A stretch of 64,000 bases of DNA from Frigoriglobus tundricola (GTDB taxonomy: Bacteria > Planctomycetota > Planctomycetia > Gemmatales > Gemmataceae): contig NZ_CP053452.2 in assembly GCF_013128195.2 (NCBI RefSeq), positions 4,402,001 to 4,466,000 of the forward strand. Direction: 5' to 3'. The notes under the pieces are model-generated. The model did not search any database. It saw only the letters and a program-made list of their open reading frames with translations, and was not told the origin of the DNA. The position numbers and the translations under genes were made by a program. This document shows, in pieces, positions 17,075 to 25,079 of this stretch; the first letter of the stretch is position 1; the number at the start of each line of letters is the position of its first letter.

Positions 17075-18061
17075 ATGGAACGCGTCCTCATGCCGCTAGA
17101 CTGGTCCCCGTTTGTTGATTTCATCCACCGGTACAACCGCCCCCTGTTGATGACCCACATTCGCCCGGACGCGGACGGATTGGGAGCCCAGCTCGCCCTC
17201 CACGACGCCCTTACGGCCATCGGTAAGACGCCGCGCGTCGCCATCGCCAGTAAGTTGCTCCCGCGGTACGAGTTCCTGGACCCGAAGCGGGCGGTCATCG
17301 AGGACTTCCGACCGGCCGCGTTCACGGACTGCGACTGCGTGGTGGTGCTCGACACCGGCACCTGGAACCAGCTCGGCGACTTCGCGAAGTGGTTGCAAGC
17401 GTCGCCGCTCCCACGGGCGGTGGTCGATCACCACCGGACCCAGGACGACCTGGGCGGGTTACAGATGGTGGACGTCACCGCCGAGGCGACCGGGCGGTTG
17501 GGGTACGAGATCATTCGGGCGCTCGGCGCGCCGCTTTCTGCGAGCGCCGCGCACCACCTGTTCATGGCCGTGGCGACGGACACGGGCTGGTTCCGCCACC
17601 CGAACGCGACGGCCGCGACGTTCGCCCTGTGTTCGGAACTGGTGGCCGCCGGCGCGCGGCCCACGGAGCTGTACGAACAGCTCTACGAGGCCGCGACGCT
17701 GGCCCGGTTCAAGCTCACGGCGGTCGCGCTCCAGAAGCTCACGGTGCTGGCCGGTAGTAAGGTGGCCTATACCGAGATCGCGCTGACCGACTATGGCGCG
17801 ACCGGTAGCGTGCCGGGCGACACGGAAGACCTGATCAACTACCCGCGCAGCGTGGAGGGCGTGGAGATCGCCCTCGTGTTCATCGAGCAGCAGGACGGCG
17901 GCACGAAAGTGAGTTTCCGGTCGCGGGCGGCGGACGTGTCCAAGCTCGCCGAGCAGTTCGGCGGCGGCGGGCACAAGCTCGCCAGCGGCGCGCGGGTGAT
18001 GGGCAAGCTCGCCGAGGTCCGCGACAAAGTGCTGGCCGCGGCCGTGGCCGCGTTGGGCTAG
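17075..18061 (+). CDS. nrnA: DHH/DHHA1 phosphoesterase, NrnA-like oligoribonuclease/pAp phosphatase
   Basis: 328 residues. Metal-binding motifs are THIRPDADGLGAQ, VVVLDTGTW and VVDHHRT in the DHH domain; the C-terminal DHHA1 domain ends with FGGGGHKLASGARV. Family members degrade nanoRNA and/or 3'-phosphoadenosine 5'-phosphate in the cytoplasm. Starts at 17075 and 17090 are both ATG and neither has a strong ribosome site; the second gives MPLDWSPFVDF. A TACAAT (17052-17057) may be the -10 box. The exact substrate among DHH families is uncertain. Confidence 0.87.
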   Translation: MERVLMPLDWSPFVDFIHRYNRPLLMTHIRPDADGLGAQLALHDALTAIGKTPRVAIASKLLPRYEFLDPKRAVIEDFRPAAFTDCDCVVVLDTGTWNQLGDFAKWLQASPLPRAVVDHHRTQDDLGGLQMVDVTAEATGRLGYEIIRALGAPLSASAAHHLFMAVATDTGWFRHPNATAATFALCSELVAAGARPTELYEQLYEAATLARFKLTAVALQKLTVLAGSKVAYTEIALTDYGATGSVPGDTEDLINYPRSVEGVEIALVFIEQQDGGTKVSFRSRAADVSKLAEQFGGGGHKLASGARVMGKLAEVRDKVLAAAVAALG

Positions 18062-18187
18062 CCGGGAACGGCGGGGTGACGCAAACCCGCACAGCATCGC
18101 TCGCATTCGGTTCGCAGTCCGTCCTACCTTCCGCGTCCGGCGGGTGCCCCTCGCCGACGATCCGGGTTCGCCGAGTTGGAGCTACCC

Positions 18188-19921
18188 ATGTCGATCACGC
18201 TTCGCGAGTTGCCGCTGCCGGTGAAGGTGGTGGCGTCGGTGTTCCTGATGGCCGTGGGCCTCGGGTACACGTCGGCCATGGTGCAGTTGCACATGCAGGA
18301 CTCGAAGTCCGGCGAGGCGATGCCGACCGAGGCCGACGTCGTCCTCAAGTTCACCGGCAAGAAGAAGCGCGACCCGAACGCCCCGCCGCCCCGCCCCGTC
18401 TCGCGGCTCGAAGCGCTCGTCGCGGCGGACCCGCCTGCGATCACCGGTTCTTCGATGTCGGCGGCCTTCACGACGGAGGACCGCGCGAAAGGCGACCTCA
18501 AGTTCAGCACCCTCACCAAGGGCAAGTCGCCGGAAGCCGTTGAGGCGATCAAGGCGCACCGGAAGGGCGAGCAAACCGCCTTCCGGTTGTGGATCAACGC
18601 ACCGGAGGCCGACCGAAAGGCCGCCTACGAGGCGGACAAGTTCGTGCCGCCCGCCGGTCAGATGCCGAAGGACCTCACGCCCGCGTTCCAGGACGGCGAC
18701 GCGGTCAAAATCAAGTCGATCATCGACAACCGGTGCGGCACCTGCCACTCGAAGGGCGGCGAGAAGGAGGACGTTCCGCTCGCCACCTACGAGCACCTCG
18801 CGCCGTTCCTGAAGGTGAACGCCGTCGCGGTGACGGGCGACTGGGTGAAGGTGGAGGAGCCGATCAGCACCTCCAAGCTCACGCAATCGACGCACGCGCA
18901 CCTGCTGAGCTTCGCGGTGCTGTTCTCGCTCACGGGGCTGATCTTCGCGTGCAGCAGCTACCCGAGCTCCGTCCGGTGCGCTTTGGGTCCGTGGGTGGTG
19001 GTGGCGGTGTTCGCGGACGTGTCGCTGTGGTGGCTGGCGCGGCTGTCCGACGAGTGGGGACCGCTCTTCGCGCGGGGCGTCATCGTCACCGGCGGGCTCG
19101 CCGGGCTGGGACTAGCGCTCCAGATCACGCTGAGCCTGTTCAACATGTACGGAGCGAAGGGCAAGGTGGTGATCGCGCTGCTCTTCCTGCTCGGCGGTGC
19201 GGTTGGCGGCCTGGTCATTCAGAGCCAGATCAAACCGGCACTCGACGCGAAGGCGCTCGCCAAGCAACCGGAAGTGAAAGCGCCCGAGGGGAAGCAGCCG
19301 GACGCGAAAGAGGCGAAGACCGATACCGGCAAGGACGAACCGAAGGGCAAGAAGGACGAACCGAAGGGCAAGGGCGTGGCCCTGCACCGTCCGATTCACG
19401 ACTTCGATCGGCTGCTGACGCTCCCGGTGTTGGACGAGAAAGGCAACCCGCTTCCGCCGGCGCAGGTTCAGTGGGGCGGTGGGCCGGACGGGAGCATGGT
19501 GCCGGCGTTCTTCGAGAAGGACAAGGAGTTCAAGAAGGTGATGGACGCCGCCGCGACGCCGCAAGAAGCGAAGGACAAACTGCGGACGGAGCGAGAGGCC
19601 GAACTGGACGCGCTGCGTGCATGGGCGCGGGCCGCCGATCGCGCCCGTGAGGCCGGGTACAAGGGGAACGGCTTCGGAATCCCCACCGCTCTGGCGGGCA
19701 AGGTGAACCCGAAGTTCGTGACCGACGACAAGCTGAAGGTGCGGTCGCTCATCGAAGCCCGGTGCGTGGTCTGTCACGGACCCGAGGGCAAACAGAGCGA
19801 TTACCCGCTGGACAACTGGGAAGGGGTGTCGAAGTACCTCGCGCCCCTCCCACCGCCGGAGGCCCCGTCGGCCGTTCAGCCGAAGGCCGTTGATCCGATC
19901 CCGAGCGCGACGGACGATTGA
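18188..19921 (+). CDS. Membrane protein with two c-type heme motifs
   Basis: 577 residues. Start at 18188 rather than the upstream TTG because GGAG lies six bases ahead. One N-terminal helix (13-35), a domain with CGTCH (183-187), four consecutive helices (about 232-350), a Lys/Glu-rich linker with repeated DEPKGK, and a second CVVCH (526-530). The two heme sites lie in similar contexts (SIIDNRCGTCH, SLIEARCVVCH, both followed by a proline-leucine segment), so the cytochrome domain was duplicated. With an even number of helices between them both hemes would be on the same, probably periplasmic, side. An electron-transfer role is inferred; partners are unknown. Confidence 0.75.
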   Translation: MSITLRELPLPVKVVASVFLMAVGLGYTSAMVQLHMQDSKSGEAMPTEADVVLKFTGKKKRDPNAPPPRPVSRLEALVAADPPAITGSSMSAAFTTEDRAKGDLKFSTLTKGKSPEAVEAIKAHRKGEQTAFRLWINAPEADRKAAYEADKFVPPAGQMPKDLTPAFQDGDAVKIKSIIDNRCGTCHSKGGEKEDVPLATYEHLAPFLKVNAVAVTGDWVKVEEPISTSKLTQSTHAHLLSFAVLFSLTGLIFACSSYPSSVRCALGPWVVVAVFADVSLWWLARLSDEWGPLFARGVIVTGGLAGLGLALQITLSLFNMYGAKGKVVIALLFLLGGAVGGLVIQSQIKPALDAKALAKQPEVKAPEGKQPDAKEAKTDTGKDEPKGKKDEPKGKGVALHRPIHDFDRLLTLPVLDEKGNPLPPAQVQWGGGPDGSMVPAFFEKDKEFKKVMDAAATPQEAKDKLRTEREAELDALRAWARAADRAREAGYKGNGFGIPTALAGKVNPKFVTDDKLKVRSLIEARCVVCHGPEGKQSDYPLDNWEGVSKYLAPLPPPEAPSAVQPKAVDPIPSATDD

Positions 19922-20342
19922 TTCGGGGGGCGGGAAGGCAATACGGTCCTTCGGGCGCCTGCGCGCACGGTGCCGGACCTGTCCGGCAATGCGTGGCATA
20001 ACCGTCCGAACTCACGTTCCCTTCGGACCGCAGTGGCCCCTACGACTCGCGCGCGGGGTGAAAATTGCCACTGAGACAAAACCCCCGCGATTTGCGCGAA
20101 GAAAAGGTCTCATGTTTTGAAATTCGAGCTATAATTTGGTGTTTCCCGGCTGGAACGTGATTTGCTCTGAACTTTCTCAATCGCAACTTGCACCAATCGT
20201 TTCGTTCAACCACTTTGGCTTCACAAGTTGCGTGACCCCTTGGCCGCGAGGGCGGCCGACGAGTCGTCTATTGCCGGCGCCCGCGCTCTCGTTTGAGTGT
20301 GAGCGAGGGGTTCGGCCGCGAGTCCGACCGAGGTAAGGGGAC
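19922..20342 (+). other. Intergenic stretch without a gene
   Basis: 421 bases. No supportable ORF. TATAAT at 20130-20135 is a good -10 box but lacks a matching -35; it could start a roughly 200-base leader for the PAS gene. AGGTAAGGGG just before 20343 is a good ribosome site. Confidence 0.4.
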
Positions 20343-20891
20343 ATGGGGATTGAGACCGGTATTGTCTATCGTATCGACGATCAAGACGTTATTACTTATG
20401 TGAATGAGGAGTGGGACCGGTTCGCGAACGCGAACAACGGGCGGAGTTTGATGTCGCACCGGGTTCTCAACCGGAGCCTTTGGGAGTTTATTCAGGACGC
20501 GCCCACGCGGGGGCTGTACCGACAGGTTCTGAAACGCATTCGGGACGGCCGCTGCGTCCGGTTTCACTTGCGGTGTGACGCGCCCGGGGTCCGGCGGGTG
20601 CTGGCGATGGACATTGTTGGGAGCGAGAACGGGGGCGCGCAGTTTCACAGCCGCATCCTCTCGGCGGAGCCCCGGACGCCCGTTGCCGTACCAGGAACGG
20701 GCACCGATTCGAAGGAACTGCTTCGCGTGTGCGGCTGGTGCAATAAAGTGTTCATCGGCGGTCACTGGGAAGAAATCGAGGACGCGGTCGAGAAGTTGCA
20801 GTTGCTCCAGCGCTCGATTGTGCCCGCGCTCTCGCACGGCATTTGCGACCCTTGTTACGTGGCAGTCAAAGAGACCTTGACGGACCACTGA
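20343..20891 (+). CDS. PAS-like sensor protein with a C-terminal zinc-binding-like module
   Basis: 182 residues, no output domain. The N-terminal half (IVYRIDDQDVITYVNEEWDRF, LWEFIQDAPTRGLYRQVL) resembles a PAS fold. The C-terminal half has CGWCNKVFIGGHWEEIEDAV and SHGICDPCYVAV: the paired CxxC motifs and the wording match the segment that follows PAS domains in some signalling proteins. Probably a cytoplasmic sensory or adaptor protein. Transcribed alone. Confidence 0.7.
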   Translation: MGIETGIVYRIDDQDVITYVNEEWDRFANANNGRSLMSHRVLNRSLWEFIQDAPTRGLYRQVLKRIRDGRCVRFHLRCDAPGVRRVLAMDIVGSENGGAQFHSRILSAEPRTPVAVPGTGTDSKELLRVCGWCNKVFIGGHWEEIEDAVEKLQLLQRSIVPALSHGICDPCYVAVKETLTDH

Positions 20892-21068
20892 CACGAGCCC
20901 GCATCCCGCCGCAGTCGGAGACGGTGCCCCGCCCGCGTCGCGCGAGCCCATTTTTTTCGACCCGGCCCGCTTTTCCGACCCCCGGTGGCGTGTGCGGGGT
21001 GCCGGCGCGGTAATGTAAGCGCACCGCGAAGCGCGCCGCCGGCGCCGCTCCGGCCGGGAACGCTCGTC

Positions 21069-21449
21069 ATGACACTGAAATCGCGGGGCCAGATCGAAGA
21101 AGAGGTCAGCCAGGCGGTGATCCGCTTCGAGAAGGAGTACATGGGGCGCGGCCCCTTGGAAGCGCGGACGCACCTCGTCGAAGACCTCCTGGTCGTTCGG
21201 CTCAAGAACGTCCTGACCCCGGCCGAACTCAGCCTGACCGCCACCGGCGAGCGCGGCCGGGACCTCGTCAAGCAGATGCGACAGCAACTGATCGAGACCG
21301 GCGCGACGACCTTGTCCGAGGCGGTGACCGGGATCGTCGGGATCGAGGTGCGGAGCATGCACACGGACATCAGCACCCGCACGGGCGAACGGATCATCGT
21401 CTTCACGCTGACCGCCCGACCGGTCACGAAATCCGGCCCCCCCACTTGA
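21069..21449 (+). CDS. DUF2294 (MpsC-like) protein
   Basis: 126 residues from the ATG at 21069. Characteristic segments are IEEEVSQAVIRFEKEYMGRGP, VVRLKNVLTPAELSLTA and GIEVRSMHTDISTRTGERII. I recall DUF2294 as the MpsC subunit of membrane-potential/bicarbonate-linked Mps clusters; here MpsA and MpsB are not adjacent but a beta-carbonic anhydrase is the next gene. Biochemical role unknown. The stop codon overlaps the -35 box of the next promoter. Confidence 0.8.
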   Translation: MTLKSRGQIEEEVSQAVIRFEKEYMGRGPLEARTHLVEDLLVVRLKNVLTPAELSLTATGERGRDLVKQMRQQLIETGATTLSEAVTGIVGIEVRSMHTDISTRTGERIIVFTLTARPVTKSGPPT

Positions 21450-21473
21450 CAACAGGTTCTTGTCGGGTATTAA
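21446..21473 (+). promoter_or_regulatory. Promoter for the structured RNA/carbonic anhydrase leader
   Basis: TTGACA (21446-21451), 16 bases, TATTAA (21468-21473); with 17 bases the -10 reads ATTAAT. Predicted start about 21480. Confidence 0.55.
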
Positions 21474-21479
21474 TTCTCA

Positions 21480-21640
21480 GACGTTTGGGCCGTGTGGAAG
21501 CCGGGTGACCGGAAGCCGCACGGCAACGACGACATAAAAATGCCAAGAGTTGGTCCGGCGTGACCCGCTGAACCAGATGTAGGCCGGTGCGTTGTTCCCT
21601 CCATCACAACGGGTGGGGGAGCGACGCACCGGCTTTTTTT
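21480..21640 (+). ncRNA. Candidate structured RNA or attenuated leader, about 160 nt
   Basis: Three consecutive hairpins follow a promoter. P1 (21489-21524): 9-bp stem with one G-U, a symmetric AAG/AAG internal loop, then CCGG-GTGA-CCGG capped by a GNRA tetraloop. P2 (21551-21575): 10-bp stem with one mismatch and one wobble, loop TGACC. P3 (21583-21633): GCCGGTGCGT pairs with ACGCACCGGC, followed by seven T, as in an intrinsic terminator. It matches no RNA family I can name. It is either a free-standing small RNA or a riboswitch-like leader of the carbonic anhydrase gene. Confidence 0.5.
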
Positions 21641-21767
21641 CGTTTTTCCTCACAACACCGGAACGCGGTCCGTGACAAATCACCGGGCTCATGTGCTTTC
21701 CCACTCCCGCCCCCGCGTGACCGCCGCGAGCGGCGATGCCCCGTCCGCCACCCCGCCGGAACCCGCC

Positions 21768-22472
21768 ATGTGTGACCAGAACCACGTTCACACGGCGCTG
21801 TGTGCCGGCCCTTTGACCGCCGCAGCCCGCCAACGACCGGTCGGCGCCGCGGCTCACGTCCGCGCCGAGCGCGGGAGCGACCCTTGGGAACCCACGCCGG
21901 ACGATCTCAGCCCGGACGAGGCCCTGGACCTCCTGTACGCCGGGAACGCGCGGTTCGCCACGGGCAACCCCGCGGCCCCGAACCGCGACCTCGAACGGTT
22001 GAAGGAAGTGGCCCCGGCCCAGAGGCCGTTCGCCGCGGTCCTCGGGTGCGCGGACAGCCGCGTCCCGGTCGAGATCGTGTTCGACCGGGGCTGCGGCGAC
22101 CTGTTCGTCACCCGCATCGCCGGGAACGTGACGACGCCCGAGTGCATCAGCAGTCTGGAGTTCGGCACGCACGTTCTGGGCGCGAAAGTGCTGTACGTGC
22201 TCGGTCACACCCACTGCGGGGCGATCACGGCCGCGGTGCGGGGGGAACCGGTGCCGGGTCAGATCAGCGTGCTGTTCCAGCACCTGCGCCCGGCGGTCCG
22301 GGCCGCACAGGGCGACGTGGCGCTGGCGGTCTTGGAGAACGTGAAGGCCCAGGCCGCGGTTCTCAGCGAGGCGTCCCCCGTGATCGCCCAGTTGATCCGG
22401 GACGGCAAGTTGAAGGTGGCCGGTGGGGTGTACGACATCTCGACGGGCCGGGTCACGCCCGTCGAGATCTGA
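21768..22472 (+). CDS. Beta-class carbonic anhydrase
   Basis: 234 residues; interconverts CO2 and bicarbonate in the cytoplasm. Zinc ligands are visible: Cys and Asp-Arg in LGCADSRVPVEIVF and His/Cys in LGHTHCGAITAAV. The protein has a Cys/His-containing N-terminal extension of about 60 residues (MCDQNHVHTALCAG) before the usual LSPDEALDLLYAGNARF. The open frame reaches a GTG at 21672, but the ATG at 21768 is preferred because the earlier residues are low-complexity. A terminator-like hairpin ends 128 bases upstream. Confidence 0.9.
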   Translation: MCDQNHVHTALCAGPLTAAARQRPVGAAAHVRAERGSDPWEPTPDDLSPDEALDLLYAGNARFATGNPAAPNRDLERLKEVAPAQRPFAAVLGCADSRVPVEIVFDRGCGDLFVTRIAGNVTTPECISSLEFGTHVLGAKVLYVLGHTHCGAITAAVRGEPVPGQISVLFQHLRPAVRAAQGDVALAVLENVKAQAAVLSEASPVIAQLIRDGKLKVAGGVYDISTGRVTPVEI

Positions 22473-22542
22473 ACGGCACGGCCGAGGGCCGACGGTCGTT
22501 TCTGCCGCGTGCCATTACGAGCGAAAAATCGAGGGCCGAATC

Positions 22543-22659
22543 ATGATCGTCGGCGTGCTGTTGTCGATCCCGGTCGGGGCCATCACCGTGGCGGTGATCG
22601 CGGAATCGGCGCTGGAACTGTTCGAGTTCCTCGGCCGCCCGCGGTCGCGCCACGATTGA
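22543..22659 (+). CDS. Small single-helix membrane protein
   Basis: 38 residues: one hydrophobic helix (VGVLLSIPVGAITVAVIAES) and a short charged tail. GAGG eight bases before the ATG supports translation. It follows carbonic anhydrase by 70 bases and may be in the same transcript. No family recognised. Confidence 0.45.
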   Translation: MIVGVLLSIPVGAITVAVIAESALELFEFLGRPRSRHD

Positions 22660-22705
22660 GCCGCGCGGCGGTGAACCTCGGTCCGGTCGGGGTGTCCTTT
22701 CTCAC

Positions 22706-22791
22706 GGAAGGGCAAGCCGATTGGCTGACGGCACCCGTCTCGAAAACGGGCGAGGATCACACCCTTGGGGGTTCGACTCCCCCTCCTTCCG
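22706..22791 (+). tRNA. tRNA-Ser (anticodon CGA)
   Basis: Acceptor GGAAGGG pairs with TCCTTCC (last pair G-T), discriminator G at 22791. Anticodon stem CCCGT/ACGGG encloses the loop CTCGAAA, anticodon CGA. The long variable arm (AGG/CCT stem) is that of a class II tRNA, and the T-arm is GGGGG-TTCGACT-CCCCC. The CCA end is not encoded. Reads UCG codons. Confidence 0.95.
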
Positions 22792-22991
22792 CTTCGCGCC
22801 AGCGGCTCATCACCATTCGCCTGGCTCCACTCAATTCGTATTCTTCGCGCGGCACCCAGAGGTGAGCCGCGTGAGCGCGCGCCGTTCTGGGCACCGCAGT
22901 CACAATCCACGGGCGCGCGGATCGACCCATACCGAAGGTTGGGTATTGTAGAAACAGGATCGCGACGACACCCCGCGCTCAAGGTGCCACA

Positions 22992-23273
22992 ATGCCCGAC
23001 TGGCTCGTCCAGCTCCTGATCCAATACCCGATCGTGGTTATCGTGGGGTTCGTGGCGTGGTATGTTAATGGGATAATTGAGCGAGTGATGGGGGCTCGCA
23101 TCAAACGGGAGCAGGAGTTGCACACGACCGCGATCACGGAGTTGAAAGACGCACACAAGCAGGCGACAAACGAGGTGCAGGCGGAAGTCGGGGAACTGAA
23201 AGCCGAACTCCGCGACGAGTTCAAGAAACTCGGCAAGAAGGTGGACGAGTTGACCTGGAGGCTCAGTCCGTGA
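22992..23273 (+). CDS. Small membrane protein with coiled coil
   Basis: 93 residues: an N-terminal helix (LLIQYPIVVIVGFVAWYV), a basic stop-transfer segment and then a heptad-patterned coiled coil (residues about 40-90, ending FKKLGKKVDELTWRL). Its stop overlaps the GTG start of the next gene, so they are coupled. It resembles phage holin-associated or scaffold-type proteins in outline only; no function assigned. Confidence 0.65.
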   Translation: MPDWLVQLLIQYPIVVIVGFVAWYVNGIIERVMGARIKREQELHTTAITELKDAHKQATNEVQAEVGELKAELRDEFKKLGKKVDELTWRLSP

Positions 23274-23755
23274 ACCCGTACTTGATGTCGTTGCCGACGG
23301 TAACGGCCGCGCTCATCGTCTTGTTCTTCTCGCTCCGGGCGCTCTGCGAGGCCCGAATCGCCGACGCGGCCCACAAGGCGGAGCACGAGAAGAAGATGGC
23401 CGAATTTGCACGCCAGCGTGCGGAGCGCGAGGCGGCCGGTTGGAAGCTACCCGTGGTCCTCCGCGTCACGCTCGATCTGGCCGACCCGAATTCGGAGGTC
23501 GATATCCTTCGCACGACGCTCGAAGCCGGTCAGTTGGTTACGAGGATGAGTGAGTCCGAAACGGCGAGCGGCGGGCGCGGGCTGTTTCTTACCGAGGCGA
23601 AGATCGAACCCGGTTCCGTGCGGCTCACGTTGTCCCCGGTCGAGTACATCGGGTCGGCCGAGCGTGTGCGTCGCATTGCGGAGGAGTGGAACGCTCACGG
23701 CGGCCCGCTCCCACCAGGGGTGACCTCCGCTCACGCCGACGTCACGGCCGCCTGA
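23270..23755 (+). CDS. Hypothetical protein with N-terminal membrane helix
   Basis: 161 residues from a GTG overlapping the previous stop; GGAGG lies nine bases upstream. Helix TVTAALIVLFFSLRALCEA, then a charged helical stretch (HKAEHEKKMAEFARQRAERE) and a soluble domain of about 100 residues (LPVVLRVTLDLADPNSEVDI). Not recognised. Operon context: small coiled-coil protein upstream, macro-domain protein 22 bases downstream. Confidence 0.65.
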   Translation: MNPYLMSLPTVTAALIVLFFSLRALCEARIADAAHKAEHEKKMAEFARQRAEREAAGWKLPVVLRVTLDLADPNSEVDILRTTLEAGQLVTRMSESETASGGRGLFLTEAKIEPGSVRLTLSPVEYIGSAERVRRIAEEWNAHGGPLPPGVTSAHADVTAA

Positions 23756-23777
23756 CTTCAACCGGGAGCGCCCCGAC

Positions 23778-24380
23778 ATGAGCGCGGTAATTTTCCACCT
23801 CCGCGACCGCGCCCGGCCGATGGTCGAAGCCTGGCAACGATATTTTGAGGGCCACCCGGAAGTTCGTCCGACGGTCGGGGACATCTTCGGGGAACCCGTC
23901 GATACGGTCGTCAGCCCGGCGAACTGCTTCGGTTTCATGAACGGCGGGATCGACCGGGCGTACACCCAGCGGTTCGGCCAACAGCTCGAAACCCGGCTCC
24001 GCGAACGGATTCGTAGTCATTGGGACGGCGAAATGCCCGTCGGCGTGGCGCTCGCCATCGGGACCGGGGCGAACGACATCCCGACCCTCATCTGCGCGCC
24101 GACGTTACGGGCGCCGGTGAGTGTGGCGGGGACGCTCAACGCGTACTTCGCGTTTCGGGCGGTGCTGCGGACCATCCAGCGACTCAACGCTTCTCAGCCC
24201 GGCACCGTCCGCGCCGTCGCGTGCCCCGGTCTGGGAACGGGGACCGGCGAGATGCCGGAAGCCATCTGCGCGAAGCAGATGCACGCCGCGTATCTGGAAG
24301 TGATGGGCGGTCAGCCGTTTGAACCGAGTGGCGTGAACGACGCGCTCGTCCAGCACTACCGTCTGCTGCGCACGGATTGA
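23778..24380 (+). CDS. Macro-domain protein
   Basis: 200 residues. ADP-ribose-binding signatures are VVSPANCFGFMNGGIDRAYT and AVACPGLGTGTGEM. Macro domains bind or hydrolyse ADP-ribose, and some act as antitoxins to ADP-ribosylating toxins (DarG) or in phage-related modules. GGAG nine bases before the ATG fixes the start. Third gene of a small operon immediately after tRNA-Ser; no toxin gene is recognisable beside it. Confidence 0.85.
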   Translation: MSAVIFHLRDRARPMVEAWQRYFEGHPEVRPTVGDIFGEPVDTVVSPANCFGFMNGGIDRAYTQRFGQQLETRLRERIRSHWDGEMPVGVALAIGTGANDIPTLICAPTLRAPVSVAGTLNAYFAFRAVLRTIQRLNASQPGTVRAVACPGLGTGTGEMPEAICAKQMHAAYLEVMGGQPFEPSGVNDALVQHYRLLRTD

Positions 24381-24390
24381 GATGCCCCTC

Positions 24391-24975
24391 TCACCGTTCC
24401 CCCGGTTGCACCCACTTCGTCGTCGGTTCGGGCGGCGCCCAGGCGGTGAGCTGCGCGAGCAGGTCCGGAACGGTGTCCGCGACCAACAGCAACTCGCGGT
24501 GCTTGGGCCGGAGCAGCCCTTCCGCGACGACGTGATCGAGCCAGCTCAACAGCGGCGTGAAGAAGCCCGCCACGTTCAGCACCGCGACCGGCTTCTTGTG
24601 GATGCCGAGTTGACCCCAGGTGAGAATCTCGAATAACTCGTCACACGTTCCGAAGCCGCCGGGCAGCGCGACGAACGCGTCCGCGCGATCGGCCATCAGC
24701 GCCTTGCGCTCGTGCATCGTGTTCACCACGATCAGTTCCGTGCAGTCCTCCTGTGCCACTTCCTTGAGCGCCAACGAGTGCGGGATCACACCGACCACGC
24801 GCCCGCCGGCCGCGAGCGCCGCGGTCGCGACCTCACCCATCAACCCGACCCGCCCGCCGCCGTAAACCAGCGCCAGGGAGCGCGCGGCGAGGGCGCGGCC
24901 GAGGTCACGCGCCGTCGCCGCGTACACCGGGTTCGTACCGGGCGCCGAGCCGCAGAACACACAGATGCTTTTCAT
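24391..24975 (-). CDS. LOG family protein (TIGR00730), nucleotide 5'-monophosphate nucleosidase
   Basis: 194 residues. Signature features: SICVFCGSAPGTNPVY at the N-terminus, YGGGRVGLMGEVA, and the catalytic PGGFGTCDELFE. The family cleaves cytokinin riboside or purine monophosphates to the base and ribose 5-phosphate; cytoplasmic. It follows the antiporter gene on the same strand after 51 bases, most of which is a palindromic repeat. Confidence 0.9.
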   Translation of the reverse strand: MKSICVFCGSAPGTNPVYAATARDLGRALAARSLALVYGGGRVGLMGEVATAALAAGGRVVGVIPHSLALKEVAQEDCTELIVVNTMHERKALMADRADAFVALPGGFGTCDELFEILTWGQLGIHKKPVAVLNVAGFFTPLLSWLDHVVAEGLLRPKHRELLLVADTVPDLLAQLTAWAPPEPTTKWVQPGER

Positions 24976-24984
24976 GAAGATGAT

Positions 24985-25079
24985 TCACCGCCGAGGACGC
25001 CAAGAACGCAGAGAGAGTCAGAGTATTCAACAAGTCGGCGTCGCGACTTTCTCTGCGGCCCCTGTGGTCTCGGCGGTGA
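24985..25079. repeat. Imperfect inverted repeat spanning the antiporter 3' end
   Basis: Arms 24985-25016 and 25048-25079 share an outer TCACCGCCGAG and an inner CGCAGAGA in inverted orientation, with a mismatched centre. The last about 17 codons of the antiporter (LTAETTGAAEKVATPTC) are read from it. Confidence 0.6.

Noticed and set aside
22706-24380. Integrated element at tRNA-Ser
   Set aside because: No integrase, no duplicated tRNA 3' end and no compositional break was seen; kept only as a low-level possibility.
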